DNA from: Sacculina carcini | Lineage: Eukaryota > Arthropoda > Thecostraca > Sacculinidae | DNA length: 64,000 nucleotides | Reading direction: 5' to 3' | Assembly (NCBI GenBank): GCA_916048095.2 | Contig: OU696570.1 | Span: 5,943,518-6,007,517 of the forward strand | Part shown: positions 1-9,918 of the stretch, in pieces | Layout of the letters: each line of letters begins with the position of its first letter | How positions within the stretch are numbered: the stretch's first letter is position 1 | Translations under genes and position numbers: made by a program | Notes under the pieces: model-generated | Told to the model about the DNA's origin: nothing | The model's input: only the letters and a program-made list of their open reading frames with translations | Database searches by the model: none

Positions 1-1
1 T

Positions 2-502
2 TTTGACATTGCCCGATCGCTGGACTTTGCTCGCCAAAACGCAGATTCGTATGTGAAGTCACAGCACCTCGTCGCTGCATCTAAAAGTGCTACAGCTAAC
101 AATGGAGAAGCTCCTATTGATACTGCCGTAAACAGTGAACCAGGTGACGATGTTCCTAGCCTCGCTGCCGTTTCCCAGTTGAGGAAATGCTGGTATTGTG
201 GAGGTCCAATGCACTGCAGAACCAAATGCCCGGCTCGTAACAGTGAATGCTCAACTTGTCACAAAAAAGGACATTGGGCAAAAGTTTGCCGGTCAAGATC
301 GAAACCACAAGGAAGTGTAGCTGCTGCTGTCGCACAGGGATCATTGTGTGCGCTGTCCGCTATTCCGGGTCTAGCAGCTTCGACTATTTCGGTAACAGTG
401 AACGGGCATCGAGTGTCAGCGATCGTTGATTCAGCAAGCTCAGGGAGTTTTATTGATTCCAAGTTAGTTGATGTTCTCGACCTGAAGGTGTTCAACTGCT
501 AA
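2..502 (+). pseudogene. Ty3/gypsy gag C-terminus with two zinc knuckles and protease start
   Basis: The frame is open from the window edge to 502. It carries two CCHC zinc knuckles of C-x2-C-x4-H-x4-C spacing (CWYCGGPMHCRTKC, then CSTCHKKGHWAKVC). These are followed by a retroviral-type aspartic protease start in which the usual D-S/T-G triad reads DSA. This is the 3' part of gag and the start of pol of a Ty3/gypsy (Mag-like by the double knuckle) LTR retrotransposon. The element begins upstream of the window. The frame stops at 502 and continues in another frame, so the copy is dead. In a live element gag would package the RNA and the protease would mature the polyprotein. Confidence 0.85.
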
Positions 503-833
503 AGATGTGATCATTAAAGGTCATTGCTTTTTGAAACTTGCGATAAATGGCAGGAAGTACAACAATAACCGATTAGAGGTACTAGATTATTTGTGCAGCG
601 ACAATATTCTTGGTCTCGATTTTCAACAGCGACATGAGGCTGTATTGTTCCAGTTTGGCGGTCCAGAACCTACACTGAATGTCAAACCAAACGGTCAACG
701 TCAAACGTGTAGTGTGGCTGTTGCCAATCTCCCAGAGCCACAGCTGTTCTGCAATCTGCAACCTGGTGCAAAACCTATTGCCACTAAATCGCGACAATAC
801 AGTCCTCAAGACAAACAAGACAAAGTTCATTGA
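503..833 (+). pseudogene. Gypsy protease remainder/pol linker, frameshifted
   Basis: After the break at 502, a new frame resumes with a protease C-terminal signature, NILGLDFQQRHEAVLF (the ILG-x-DF motif of gypsy proteases), and a linker up to the reverse transcriptase. It ends at a stop at 831-833, while the reverse transcriptase N-terminus continues in a different frame. It belongs to the same dead element as 2-502. Confidence 0.75.
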
Positions 834-1353
834 AGGACAAATTAACGGCCTTCTCGCTTACAAGATCATCGAGCCCAGCACATCACCCTGGAGGGCACAA
901 GTGGTGGTGACCAAAGGAGTCAACCACAAAACAAGAATGTAAGTTGATTATTCAAATACCATTAATATATATACTTCTGCTGATGCGTATCCTTTGCCAA
1001 AAATTGATGACACCATAATAAATCTGGCCGCTTATCGAGTGTTTTCTACCTTTGACCTCAAAAGCGCATATCATCAAGTCGCAATCAATGAAGCGGACAA
1101 ACCATACACCACCTTCGAAGCGAATGGAAGGCTGTATCAGTTCACACGCCTACCATTCAGAGTCACTAATGGTGTTGCTGTTTTTCAGCGTGCAATAGAC
1201 AAATTTGTTGAAGAAGAGGGATTGGAGAACACTTTTGTTTACCTAGACAACATAACAATAGCCGGTAAAGACCAAATTGAACACGACAAGAATGTGAACA
1301 AGTTCATGGAGGCGGCCAAGCGCCGCCAGCTAACACAGCTAACACACAGCTAA
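820..1353 (+). pseudogene. Gypsy reverse transcriptase domain, broken
   Basis: Reverse-transcriptase blocks appear in order: an N-terminal IIEPSTSPWRAQVVVTKG, a stop at 940, DAYPLPKIDDTIINLA, STFDLKSAYHQVAI, and TRLPFRVTNGVAVFQRAID. The catalytic box reads YLDN rather than YVDD/YLDD, so the last catalytic aspartate is lost. After position 1353 the frame is lost again. The order and motifs are those of Ty3/gypsy pol. Confidence 0.85.
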
Positions 1354-1439
1354 CAGCTCTCAATCATAAAAAGTCAATAATTTCTTCTTCAAGTATCAAA
1401 ATTATTGGCTACAAAATTAGCAATGGGTTAATTCAACCA

Positions 1440-2099
1440 GATGAGGAACGATTGCGGCCACTCATTCAACTAAATGCTCCCACCAATAAAGCGAAGTTGA
1501 AAACGGCCCTGGGCATGTTCTCTTACTATGCCAAATGGATACCGAAATTTTCGGATATTGTCCAGCCCCTTTTGTCAACGGAGACGTTTCCTATGAAGTC
1601 AAAAGCACTACAGGCATTCTCTTGTGTCAAGCAAAAGCTGATAAAAGCTACACTGATCGCTCCTGACTTCACTATTCCATTTGTTGTCGAGTCCGACGCT
1701 TCGGATGTTGCTATATCAGCAACCTTGAATCGGAATGGCCGGCCAGTTGCCTTCATGTCGCGGACGCTTGACAGCAATGAACGGCGGTACCCTGCAGTGG
1801 AAAAGGAGGCTACAGCCGTGATCGAAGCTGTACGCAAATGGCGCCATTTTCTGTCGAACAGGAAATTTATCATCATCACAGATCAGAGGTCAGTCGTCTT
1901 TATGCTTGATAACCGAAAACGTTCTAAAATAAAGAATGACAAAATTCAGGGATGGCGGATGGAGCAGGCCAACTTCTGCTATCAGATAAACTATCGACCA
2001 GGTAAATTGAACGTTGCACCTGACGCGCTTAGCCGCGTATGCTGCGGAATCGTCAACACGCCGTCACTTGTTAACATACACACTGTCACCCGGGTGTAG
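1440..2099 (+). pseudogene. Gypsy RNase H domain
   Basis: The frame runs from the reverse-transcriptase thumb (ALGMFSYYAKWIPKFSDI) into RNase H (VVESDASDVAISATL, RRYPAVEKEATAVIEAV, FIIITDQRSVVFML) and ends with the usual YRPGKLNVAPDALSR. The acidic residues of the D-E-D series look present (ESDASD, EKEA, TDQR). A stop at 2097-2099 separates it from integrase. Confidence 0.85.
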
Positions 2100-2100
2100 C

Positions 2101-3213
2101 TCGAATGCTTCATTATGTCAGGAGTAAGAATCTTCCGTTCTCGACGAGCGACGTGGAAAATGTTTGCTCCTCTTGCCAAATCTGCGCAGAGTTGAAGCCA
2201 CGGTTTGCGAACATTGCTCCTGGAACACTAGTTACGGCCACAAAACCAATGGACCGGCTCAGTGTGGACTTCAAGGGGCACTGCCATCCAAGAGTGGTAA
2301 CAAGTATTTATTCATTGGGGTCGATGAATACTCTCGATATTCTTTTGCTTTTCCGTGTAGAGACACATCCTCGTTAACTGTCATCCGTTGTTTAGAGCAA
2401 ATTTTTTCGTTATTTGGAGCTCCTGCGTTTGTCCACTCCGACAGAGGACTTGGATTTATGTCTAATGATGTTCGAAACTACCTGCTTCTGCAAGGTGTCT
2501 CCGCAAGTAAATCCACACCTTATCACCCACAGGGTAATTCCCAAGTGGATAGGATAAACGGAATAGTGTGTAAAGCAGTCAAACTAGCGCTTCGTTCATC
2601 GGGATTGTCTGATACGCAATGGGAGGATGTTTTACCTCGCGCGTTACATTGTATGCGTTCACTCTTGTGCACCTCAACGAACTGTACACCACACGAGCGT
2701 ATATTTGCATTTGAGAGGCGTTCTTCCGTCGGACAATCAGTACCAACATGGCTGACACGTCCTGGACCAGTCCTCCTCAGGAACTTTGTCCGCAACTCTA
2801 AAGATGATCCGTTAGTGCGGAAGGTGGAAATGTTGAGCGCAAATCCAATGTACGCTCATGTGCGTTATCCCGACAGCCGAGAGTCTTCAGTTTCACTGCG
2901 CGATATAGCACCTTGTCCAGATCTATATCCTACTTCAGTTCATACGAATGAGCAGGTCGATAACGACGCTGCTCTATCTTCAGCGCCAAAGGAAAGTGGT
3001 TCCTCATATCCTGCTTCTACAGCGGATATCGTGCAATCAGCTACTAGCCGAGAAAGATTGAGTGAGACAAACACATGTCATTGGCCAGCAACAGAAGGAC
3101 AGGAGAGTGTTGGTGAAGTAAGTATCCGATCGCCAGATATGACTTCATCTCCCACTCGCTGGAGTACTCGTATCCGCAAACCACCCAATCGTTATTATCC
3201 CCCACCATTTTGA
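2101..3213 (+). pseudogene. Gypsy integrase, frameshifted, with altered catalytic residue
   Basis: A partial zinc-binding region (CSSCQICAELKPRF) sits in one frame. The catalytic core then runs in another frame from about 2290 to the stop at 3211-3213. Core landmarks are VDEYSRYSFAFPCRD, VHSDRGLGF and TPYHPQGNSQVDRING. The last is normally NxQVERxN, so the catalytic glutamate of the DD35E triad reads aspartate. A Pro/Ser-rich C-terminus ends RIRKPPNRYYPPPF. Integrase inserts the cDNA in live elements; this one cannot be expressed as one protein. Confidence 0.82.
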
Positions 3214-3262
3214 TAATCCGTTCGTCAAATACATTCGTCTTTTCGCCCTAAGGGGTGGAGAA

Positions 3263-3401
3263 TGTTGTATATTTTATTTACATCTTGTGTTGTTGTATTG
3301 TCGTTTGTTTTGCGCACTTGATTCCATTGTGGAGTATAGTGTGTGTATGTCGTGGTAAGACCTTAATAAAGTCCATGCTTCGGTTGTATATGTTTTCTAC
3401 A
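3263..3401 (+). repeat. Probable 3' LTR of the gypsy element
   Basis: A purine-rich stretch (aaggggtggagaa) just downstream of the integrase stop resembles a polypurine tract. It is followed by TGTTGTATAT, a putative LTR start. An AATAAA lies at about 3365, and the LTR would end in ...TTCTACA at about 3401, where Tc1 transposase sequence begins at once. The 5' LTR is outside the window, so the boundaries are unconfirmed. Confidence 0.55.
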
Positions 3402-4318
3402 ATGACAAAATTATCATCAGAAATAGTGTGAAGGATCCTAAGAAAACCAGTGCAGACCTTCAGAGAGATTTGTCTACTGCAGACGTAAATATATCTTCTT
3501 CGACTGTCCGACTAAGGCTTCTTGAGGCTGACAGACCTGCCAGAAAACCTCAAATGAAACAGTTATTAACATCATTATGAAGAAAAACGACTTCACTGGG
3601 CACATGAGCATGCTGGATGTACAACACACGCTTGGAAAAAAGTGATTTTTTTTCACACGAATCACATTTTGAAGTTCATGGTTACAGGTCACAGATCGTA
3701 AGACGAAGCAAAGGTGAGCCGCTTCGGCCGGGACATATTCAACAAGCGCCCAAACATCCACCTAAGAAGATGTTTTGGGGTAGTTTCAGCGCTAAAGGCG
3801 ACTCATTAACGTAGAGGGCATGATGAACAGTGATAAATATAAAGCTATTTTGCAGACTCATTTGCTTCCTACTATGAGAAAGGACTTTCCTGATGGAGAC
3901 AGCATTTTCCAACAAGATCTGGCACCATACCATACTTCACGTAAAATGCGCACATTCTTCAAAGAAAGTGGACTGACGCTTCTAGACTGGCCTGTAAATT
4001 CTCCTGACATCAATCCCATTGAAAACATATGGGCTTTAATCAAACGAAGGCTCCAGAAAAAAGACTGCTCGACAATGCAAAATCTAATCAGTGCTGTAAA
4101 TAGGGTCTGGTATCATGATGAAGAACTGGCTAAAATGTGTTCAACTTTGGTCGAATCTATGCCAAAACGTGTTCAAATGCTTGTAAACGCAAAAGGAGGT
4201 CATATCTCATATTAATTACATAATATTTTTACCTCTGACGTGTTTTCCCTAATAAAGCATAATTATTGTAAAATATTGTATCATTTCATTACTGTCCGAA
4301 CTAATTTGCACAGCACTG
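3402..4318 (+). pseudogene. Tc1-type transposase and right terminal repeat
   Basis: From the base after the gypsy LTR the sequence reads as a Tc1 transposase DNA-binding region (KIIIRNSVKDPKKTSADLQ), then the catalytic domain in several frames: FSHESHFEVHGYRSQIV, FQQDLAPYHTSRKMRTF and DWPVNSPDINPIENIWALIK. Between the second aspartate and the glutamate are 34 residues (DD34E). Internal stops and frame changes (near 3580, 3812) kill it. The right end reads, inward, CAGTGCTGTGCAAATTAGTT and is followed by the TA target dinucleotide at 4319-4320. The left end is missing, apparently cut by the gypsy insertion. Confidence 0.88.
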
Positions 4319-4320
4319 TA

Positions 4321-4676
4321 GTATAAGAAAATAGTCGTGTGAGGAGAGATTAACCAGACTAAACCTGACACTCACCGAGACAAGAGAACCAGTAGGCCTT
4401 GTCAATGTATATAAGGAATGTACATGTACGAGTATATGTATTTGAAATGAAGCATGATGCAGATGTCGGTCTAGTGCGCCAGGAGGGAATAAACACGATT
4501 GAGGTAGGTCAGTGTTTGAATAATATCAAGAAATTCAGTTTCAGTGACCGGATGCGTCGATTATTGCAATACTCTGCCTGTGAAAATATGCTGACAATGC
4601 TGAAAAATTGACTGAATCAGATGATAATAAGTGGATGGACAGTCCAGCTAATTTCATGCAGGCATTTAAACTAGGT
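4321..4676. other. Unassigned intron stretch
   Basis: I see only short spurious open frames and no recognisable domain, repeat or RNA gene. Confidence 0.5.
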
Positions 4677-5572
4677 CAGCGTTTCTTAACCTTTCTCAGT
4701 GTTGGCACCACTTTCAAATCAGCAGCCATTTCTCGCACCCCATTATACCCGCAGTCAGTTCTCGCACCCCCTAGATTCTTAATAAGTATACGAAAATATA
4801 AAAATACAAACAACGTACGAATTTTTAATGCAACATACATTCATTTAATTTCTTCAAGATGATTACCCAAAACTACGTGTTCAGGAATAAATATAAGGCA
4901 TAGCTTAAACATATACCGTATTTGCCGGTGTATAAGTCGACTCGTTGTATAAGTCGACCCCCTAAAATTCGACGGAAATTTACGATATTATGATATATCC
5001 TATATATAATTCGAGCTCAATTGTTTCATTATATTAAACTTTAAAATTCAATCCGAAATATGTGAAATTTATTAACGAAACATGTTCAAATTAGCGAGTT
5101 TGTAGCGAGCGATTTATACGCCATTTTAAATATTAATTACTATATAACCCTGTGATATTACACATTCGCTCAATATAAAGTACTTCCCCCTAGCAGTCAT
5201 CGTCGCTGCCTGGTTTTCGATGTCCGTTATTGAGGTGAAAATATTTGAAATTGTTGCTGAGGATGCGTGTTAATGCGAAGAACACTTTATAATGATTCAG
5301 CTTCTCGCTGTTTGAGGAGCCTGACGGACGCACACCCACGCACGATGAGATGCATGAGAAACGGCCTTGGTTACCACCACATTTGAAGCGATGAATACGA
5401 AGTTGAATTTTATGACTCGGTGTATAAGTCGAGGTCGAATTATTTCGGTCGATGTTTGATCGAAAAAGGTCGACTTATACAACGGCAAATACGGTACATT
5501 CTTTACAAACAATCCACAGGAATCCTCGCACCCCCTAGGAAACAGGATCGCACCCTCCGTTAAGAACCCCTA
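4677..5572. mobile_element. Non-autonomous hAT element (TTCTTAAC family), copy 1
   Basis: The left end reads CAGCGTTTCTTAACCTTTCT. The right end reads inward TAGGGGTTCTTAACGGAGGG. Both sides carry 'cgcacccc' subterminal motifs. Flanking 8-bp target duplications match 7 of 8 (aactaggt at 4669-4676, gactaggt at 5573-5580), as expected for hAT. There is no transposase. A second MITE (4914-5496) is inserted inside. A sister copy lies at 37256-37515. Confidence 0.75.
4914..5496. mobile_element. MITE with ATAAGTCGAC inverted repeats
   Basis: Terminal inverted repeats read TACCGTATTTGCCGGTGTAT on the left and TACCGTATTTGCCGTTGTAT inward from the right, both continuing into AAGTCGAC, with further internal copies of the GTATAAGTCGA motif. 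About 583 bp long, no coding potential. The target duplication is not clear. Confidence 0.75.
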
Positions 5573-5921
5573 GACTAGGTGATTACAAATAAATGAGTAT
5601 ACACACACTCACTCAGAGAGAGAGTGTGAGAGAGAGAGAGAAACAGGATACGTGCGAGGACACCGATATATACAGTTACACACATATATACATATACAGG
5701 CATATACATCTATATATTACAAAATACACTTTGATATTGGTCCACAAGTGAGTACATCTTTATGAGCAGTTGATCATTGGTATCATTACAATTCTGCACT
5801 TATGAAATTTTTTGCAACTAAGAAACCTAGAAATGACCAATAAAGGACCACAGAGAAAGGCCAAAACGTTCTCAACAAATAGACAAGCTTGGCAGCCGTA
5901 AAACAACACATGCCGACTTAC
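5573..5921. other. Intron stretch with (AG)n tract
   Basis: Contains a short GAGAGA-type microsatellite at about 5615-5642 and AT-rich dinucleotide runs. Otherwise I see nothing. Confidence 0.6.
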
Positions 5922-6099
5922 AGCTTGATTGTAGACGTCCCTGGCATCGGCGACACGACCCAGCTGCTCGAGAATCTGGCCTCGCATCATCCACAGCTTG
6001 GCGAAATCGGCAAACGTCGTGTTGCCGTCCTCCAACAACTGCAGTGCTGCGTCGGTCTCGTTCAGCGCCCACTCCAGCCTGGCCGACTTCATCAACACT
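5922..6099 (-). CDS. PRPF6: PRPF6 exon (HAT-repeat segment, after the giant intron)
   Basis: This third visible PRPF6 exon has one base completing the split arginine codon and then 59 codons. It starts VLMKSARLEW, contains ADFAKLWMMRGQILEQLG and ends DARDVYNQA. This matches the family's order directly after the SAPTPR of the exon at 58075-58238, so no exon lies between. The acceptor is CAG at 6102-6100. The donor is a perfect GTAAGT at 5921-5916. The next exon (family sequence would continue with a CPHSTPLW-like stretch) is not in the window, so the downstream intron exceeds 5.9 kb. The open frame running past the donor to about 5760 is intronic read-through. Confidence 0.95.
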
Positions 6100-6479
6100 C
6101 TGAGCCGAATGCATCAAAAACGTCCACACACAAACACACACACGAGGGCGCAATTTTACATATAATACTAGAGGAAAATCGTGAACGTTCTAGCGGAATT
6201 TCCTCAGAATTGACCTAAAATAATTCAATTCAAGTGTAGCAACAACGCTGGTCTTTCAATCTGCATAACATACGCAGACAATCGATGTGCTAAATGATGA
6301 TTTTCAGTGATTGCCGCTTGCGATAAAAATACGCCATAAACGATAAACGATAATTACCGCTCAGGTCAAATCTTTTATCGTTTATCGCAAAGTTTTCTAA
6401 AATTATCGCTCATTCACTTATCGCTAGCCCAAAAAATGAGGAAAGATAAACGATAAGTTCAAACAAATTTTGTAAAAAT

Positions 6480-6835
6480 AAAAAAATGCGCACGGCGGCA
6501 ATAGTCACAACAGCCCGCCTGACGTTTCCAGACCAGTTCAAGCTGAGAGAATATAGGGTAAAGACTAGAAGGATCAACACTGGCTTGCAAGTGAACCCTG
6601 AAAACCTCATGAGAGCTGCCAAGTGTGTGTGTGTGTAGCAGGCCAATCACATTATTATTCACAGCTGCTATACGCAAGTCTCGCTGAAGTTATTGAGTCA
6701 AGGTGTGTGCCGCTCTCTCCCATGTGCTATGACCCACCCCAACCATGGCCCTTCATGCTGAAGTATGTGGCCCCTGCCCTTGAACAAGACATCAAGGAGA
6801 GGTTAATCATGGAGATCGTCACATCCATCACCTAA
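6480..6835 (+). pseudogene. Possible hAT internal coding fragment
   Basis: Open stretches here include TFPDQFKLREYRVKTRRINT and ALEQDIKERLIMEIVTSIT in different frames, separated by a short (GT)n. I do not recognise a diagnostic hAT motif. Position between the left terminus and the LINE suggests it is the 5' part of the same transposase as 12927-13330. Confidence 0.3.
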
Positions 6836-6839
6836 CAGT

Positions 6840-7285
6840 GAAGTGGAGTGGTAATTTATATCGAGGGAAGGTATTAATCCAGGATAATTGATGGATACAC
6901 GGTTAAGTCGGAAAGTGTAGAAACCTTGTGTACAGAAATAATACTTGGGCAAACTAAACTCACTATCTGTGTATATAGACCAACGAATAGCAAATTTATA
7001 GAATTGATCGAAGTATTGGAGAACACACTCGAATCGCTGAGAGTAAGCAAATATAAAACCATTTCCATTTGTGGGGACTCACTTACATTAAATCAAAACT
7101 AATTAGAAAGGACTGAGAATGTCAAACATTTTGTCAATTTCATGCATTCGTTTTCGTTCTATAGCTTGATTAATAGAGCAACCAGAGTTACTGATTCATC
7201 AGCGACTCTGATCGATCACATTTGGTCCATAGATATAAATATGAACGAAGCGAATTATATCATTGAAACTGATATATCTGATCAC
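6840..7285 (+). pseudogene. LINE apurinic endonuclease fragment
   Basis: Reading 6880-7285 gives an APE-type endonuclease of a non-LTR retrotransposon: ICVYRPTNSKFIELIEVLE, SICGDSLTL (where GDFN is usual), NRATRVTDSSATLIDHIWS and ETDISDH. Several stops interrupt it. The frame is cut exactly after the DISDH motif by the insertion at 7286-9918 and resumes at 9927 with FPTIS. Confidence 0.75.
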
Positions 7286-8028
7286 TAGGGTGATCTTTTG
7301 GTGCTTTAAAAATAAATAAACGTTGCGCTAAAAATCCTAAAAGTTGCGCTAAAAAGTTGCACTTGAAATTTGGCAGACAATTCACTAAAACCCGTAAAAG
7401 GGTAGTACAGATCACTTAATTATGAAAAATAAACGTGTTTTGAGAAAAATGTGTACTTTTCATATTCCACAACTATTACTACAATACGTTTTGAACATTC
7501 GCGTTTGTGCTAGGATTGCATGCTTCATGAGCTTCAACTGTCACCTCACTGGCTGCAAGGGTGACATTTGGATGCGCTAAAAATCGCAAATAGCTGCGCT
7601 AATAAGGAGAGCTAAATGTTTTGTTAAAATATCACCAGTTTCAAGTAATATGATAATAAAATTTAAACACTGAAATATCTCCTTAACATAACACTTTGAG
7701 AGTTTCACGTTTTTGTTTCTACTTGATGCATTTTAAGCATTGGCGGTTGCGTTCAGATGGTATTTCACAAACTTGTCTAGTCTATCGAGTCTGTCACACT
7801 GATGCATGGTAGTGACATTTAAATCCACAGTATTATTTGACACTCACTTGATGTTAATTCTCTCAAATGTTCCAATGTCTAAATGGATTTTGTAGATAAA
7901 ACATCATCTGATTATGCGGTAATAATAGTCAAGCGCTGTTGATCCAACTAGTTGCTCTAAGGTAACTCAAAAATTATAAAAAATTAAGGTTGAATTTTAT
8001 TACACAAATGCACCTGTCTATATCAGTG

Positions 8029-8251
8029 TGTTATGTTGTGGCCGGCCTGAGGTTGAAGACCACTGGCTGCCAGTAATAGCCACTCGTCTGTATGAGTGAT
8101 GCGTGTGTATGGATGCAGTTGTATGTCTGTGTGTTGTGTGTTCAGTGTGTGTCATGTCAGCTTTCATTCAGCTCTATCATTACCACCAGTTGCATTGTTA
8201 CGAGCCACCAATACACATCGTTTTGTACGCGATGTATTTGGTGCTGCTACA
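8029..8251 (+). repeat. Probable 5' LTR of a CsRn1-like gypsy element
   Basis: A TGTTATGTTG start and a ...GCTACA end flank about 220 bp, followed by a primer-binding site at 8253. The left boundary is inferred. Confidence 0.5.
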
Positions 8252-8252
8252 T

Positions 8253-8264
8253 TGGTGACCCCGA
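8253..8264 (+). other. Primer binding site complementary to tRNA-Trp
   Basis: TGGTGACCCCGA is complementary to the 3' end of eukaryotic tRNA-Trp including CCA. CsRn1-clade gypsy elements are known to use tRNA-Trp as primer, which agrees with the gag type that follows. Confidence 0.7.
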
Positions 8265-8288
8265 GTTTCAGCCCATCTGAATCAAAGA

Positions 8289-9497
8289 TGGAGAATACAT
8301 CTGCGGAGGGCAGTGCCACCATGGCAGTTAAAAATAGAGCTGCCAAGTTTCGACCGAAGTGACGTCGACACATGGATAGCCATGTGCGACAATTTAATGG
8401 TTGACGCCGGACTGCGAGCGCAATCAACCAAATTTCGCAAGTTGCTGTCGAAATTACCTCCGGAGCAGCTCAGACTCGTGAAGGACTTGGTGACCAGCCC
8501 CCTGGGAACATCATGCTACAACGAGTTGACGAGACGATTACGTTCACGGCTTGAGCTCACTGCTTCAGAGCGTTTCCAGTGTTTTGAGAGCCTCCCACGC
8601 GAGTTGGGCTCACGGAAACCAACTGAGCTGTACGCGGATTTAGCGGCCCTTCACCCCAATGATACGGATAATGAAATAGTCCGAAGCATTTTTGTGTCGG
8701 CTGCCTGTGACCCTTCAGATGATGTGCAGAGAATGGCTGGCTTCAAATTCACTGAGACAAGTTGCTCTCCGCGCCGACCAGCACCAGCGACCACTACAGG
8801 TCAGTAGCACCACATCCGCAAAGTCGAGCGACACTTCAACATCGACGAGTGGTAGTGCGAGTGTGCTGGCAGCAACCAGAGCGTCCAATGCGCTGCAGCC
8901 TCAGTCGACTAGGCCACGATTTCCTCAGCAACCTGCAACTTCAGCTGACTTTGTAAACCGCTGGTGCCGACTCCACCGACGCTTCGGGCCGGCAACACGG
9001 AGATGCCTTGGCCGATGCACATTCACCTCAGACATGTTGGGAAACACCTCGAGCAGCCGGCAGTGACGGCCGCGTCCGGTTGCAACAGCGAGTGTCAACT
9101 ACTTCATGTGGTTGACAGCGAAGGTCGTCGTTTCCTAGTCGATAGTGGGTCGGAAGTTTCCTTGTTGCCTGTGGGTCCTAAGCCTCCTCCACCCTTACAG
9201 TCTCCAACTCTTCGAGCCGCCAACGGGTCGTTCATTCCGGTGTTTGAAGTTCGCCGTGAGAATCTAATTGACCTCGGTCTCGGTCGCACATACGAATTTT
9301 CGTTTTTGGTCGCTGCAGTGACTACCCCAATACTTGGAGCCGATTTCCTCAGGGAATTTGGATTGGTCATTGACTTCAAGAAGAAGGTATTGGTGGACGA
9401 CACGACGTATCTGTCTACAAATCCAGCTCTTCCGGCGAAGCATGATCATCCCGCCGTCGTACACGTCAGCCCAAGTCATCCTCCACATCGCACTGGG
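8289..9497 (+). pseudogene. CsRn1-like gypsy gag and protease, truncated
   Basis: The start codon region (MENTSAEGS) stops after 24 codons. The gag then continues in another frame from 8313: LPSFDRSDVDTWIAMCDNLM, KLPPEQLRLVKDLV, ELGSRKPTELYADL. A CHCC-type knuckle typical of the CsRn1 clade (WCRLHRRFGPATRRCLGRC) lies at about 8952-9010 in a further frame. The protease follows from about 9090: RRFLVDSGSEVSLLP with an intact DSG triad, then TPILGADFLREFGLVIDF. At about 9497 similarity ends and no reverse transcriptase follows, so the copy is truncated as well as frameshifted. Confidence 0.8.
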
Positions 9498-9918
9498 TTC
9501 ACGGGTGTACAATGTCTATACTATATTGTCTATGTCTATATTATGTCTATGGGAATGTACATACGCAGGATATCTAGCACCACACACGGACACAATGTTC
9601 GCACATCGTCCAGATACATGTTTATCGAGTTTATGTTAACAATACATGAACATATGCTGCATTGTACAACTTTTCAACTGAAATTTTCTCCTGATAGTCT
9701 AAAATGATTGTTGCAAAAGTTCAAGTGTGGTACTAAATCCAAATAGTTGCTCTTAAAATGAAAAAGTTGAAAGTTGCGCTAAAAACAAAAAGTTGCATTT
9801 ATAACTTCTTTAATACTTACCTCAGATCAATAAAATTTTAATTTTTAGGCTTCTCCGGATGAACAGAGTCTATGATGAAAAAGTTACATTTGCAACAAAA
9901 GGCCACTGATCACTGGTA
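9498..9918. other. Remainder of the insertion, non-coding
   Basis: Simple TCTATAT repeats (9510-9550), then GTTGCGCTAAAAA motifs and the right end of the 7286-9918 insertion. No domain. Confidence 0.5.

Larger units (their letters stand above)
7286..9918. mobile_element. Insertion inside the LINE, probably hAT-like
   Basis: The LINE endonuclease is split by 2,633 bp flanked by an exact 8-bp duplication ctgatcac (7278-7285 and 9919-9926). The ends share a CTTTTG-x-TGC inverted motif (left ...GATCTTTTGGTGC, right inward ...GGCCTTTTGTTGC). The interior repeats GTTGCGCTAAAAA near both ends (7321-7365, 7575, 9770). The 8-bp duplication suggests hAT. A CsRn1-like gypsy fragment is nested at 8029-9500. 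Confidence 0.6.

Noticed and set aside
5760..5921. Extension of the PRPF6 frame beyond 5922
   Set aside because: A perfect GTAAGT donor ends the exon, and the residues after it no longer match PRPF6.
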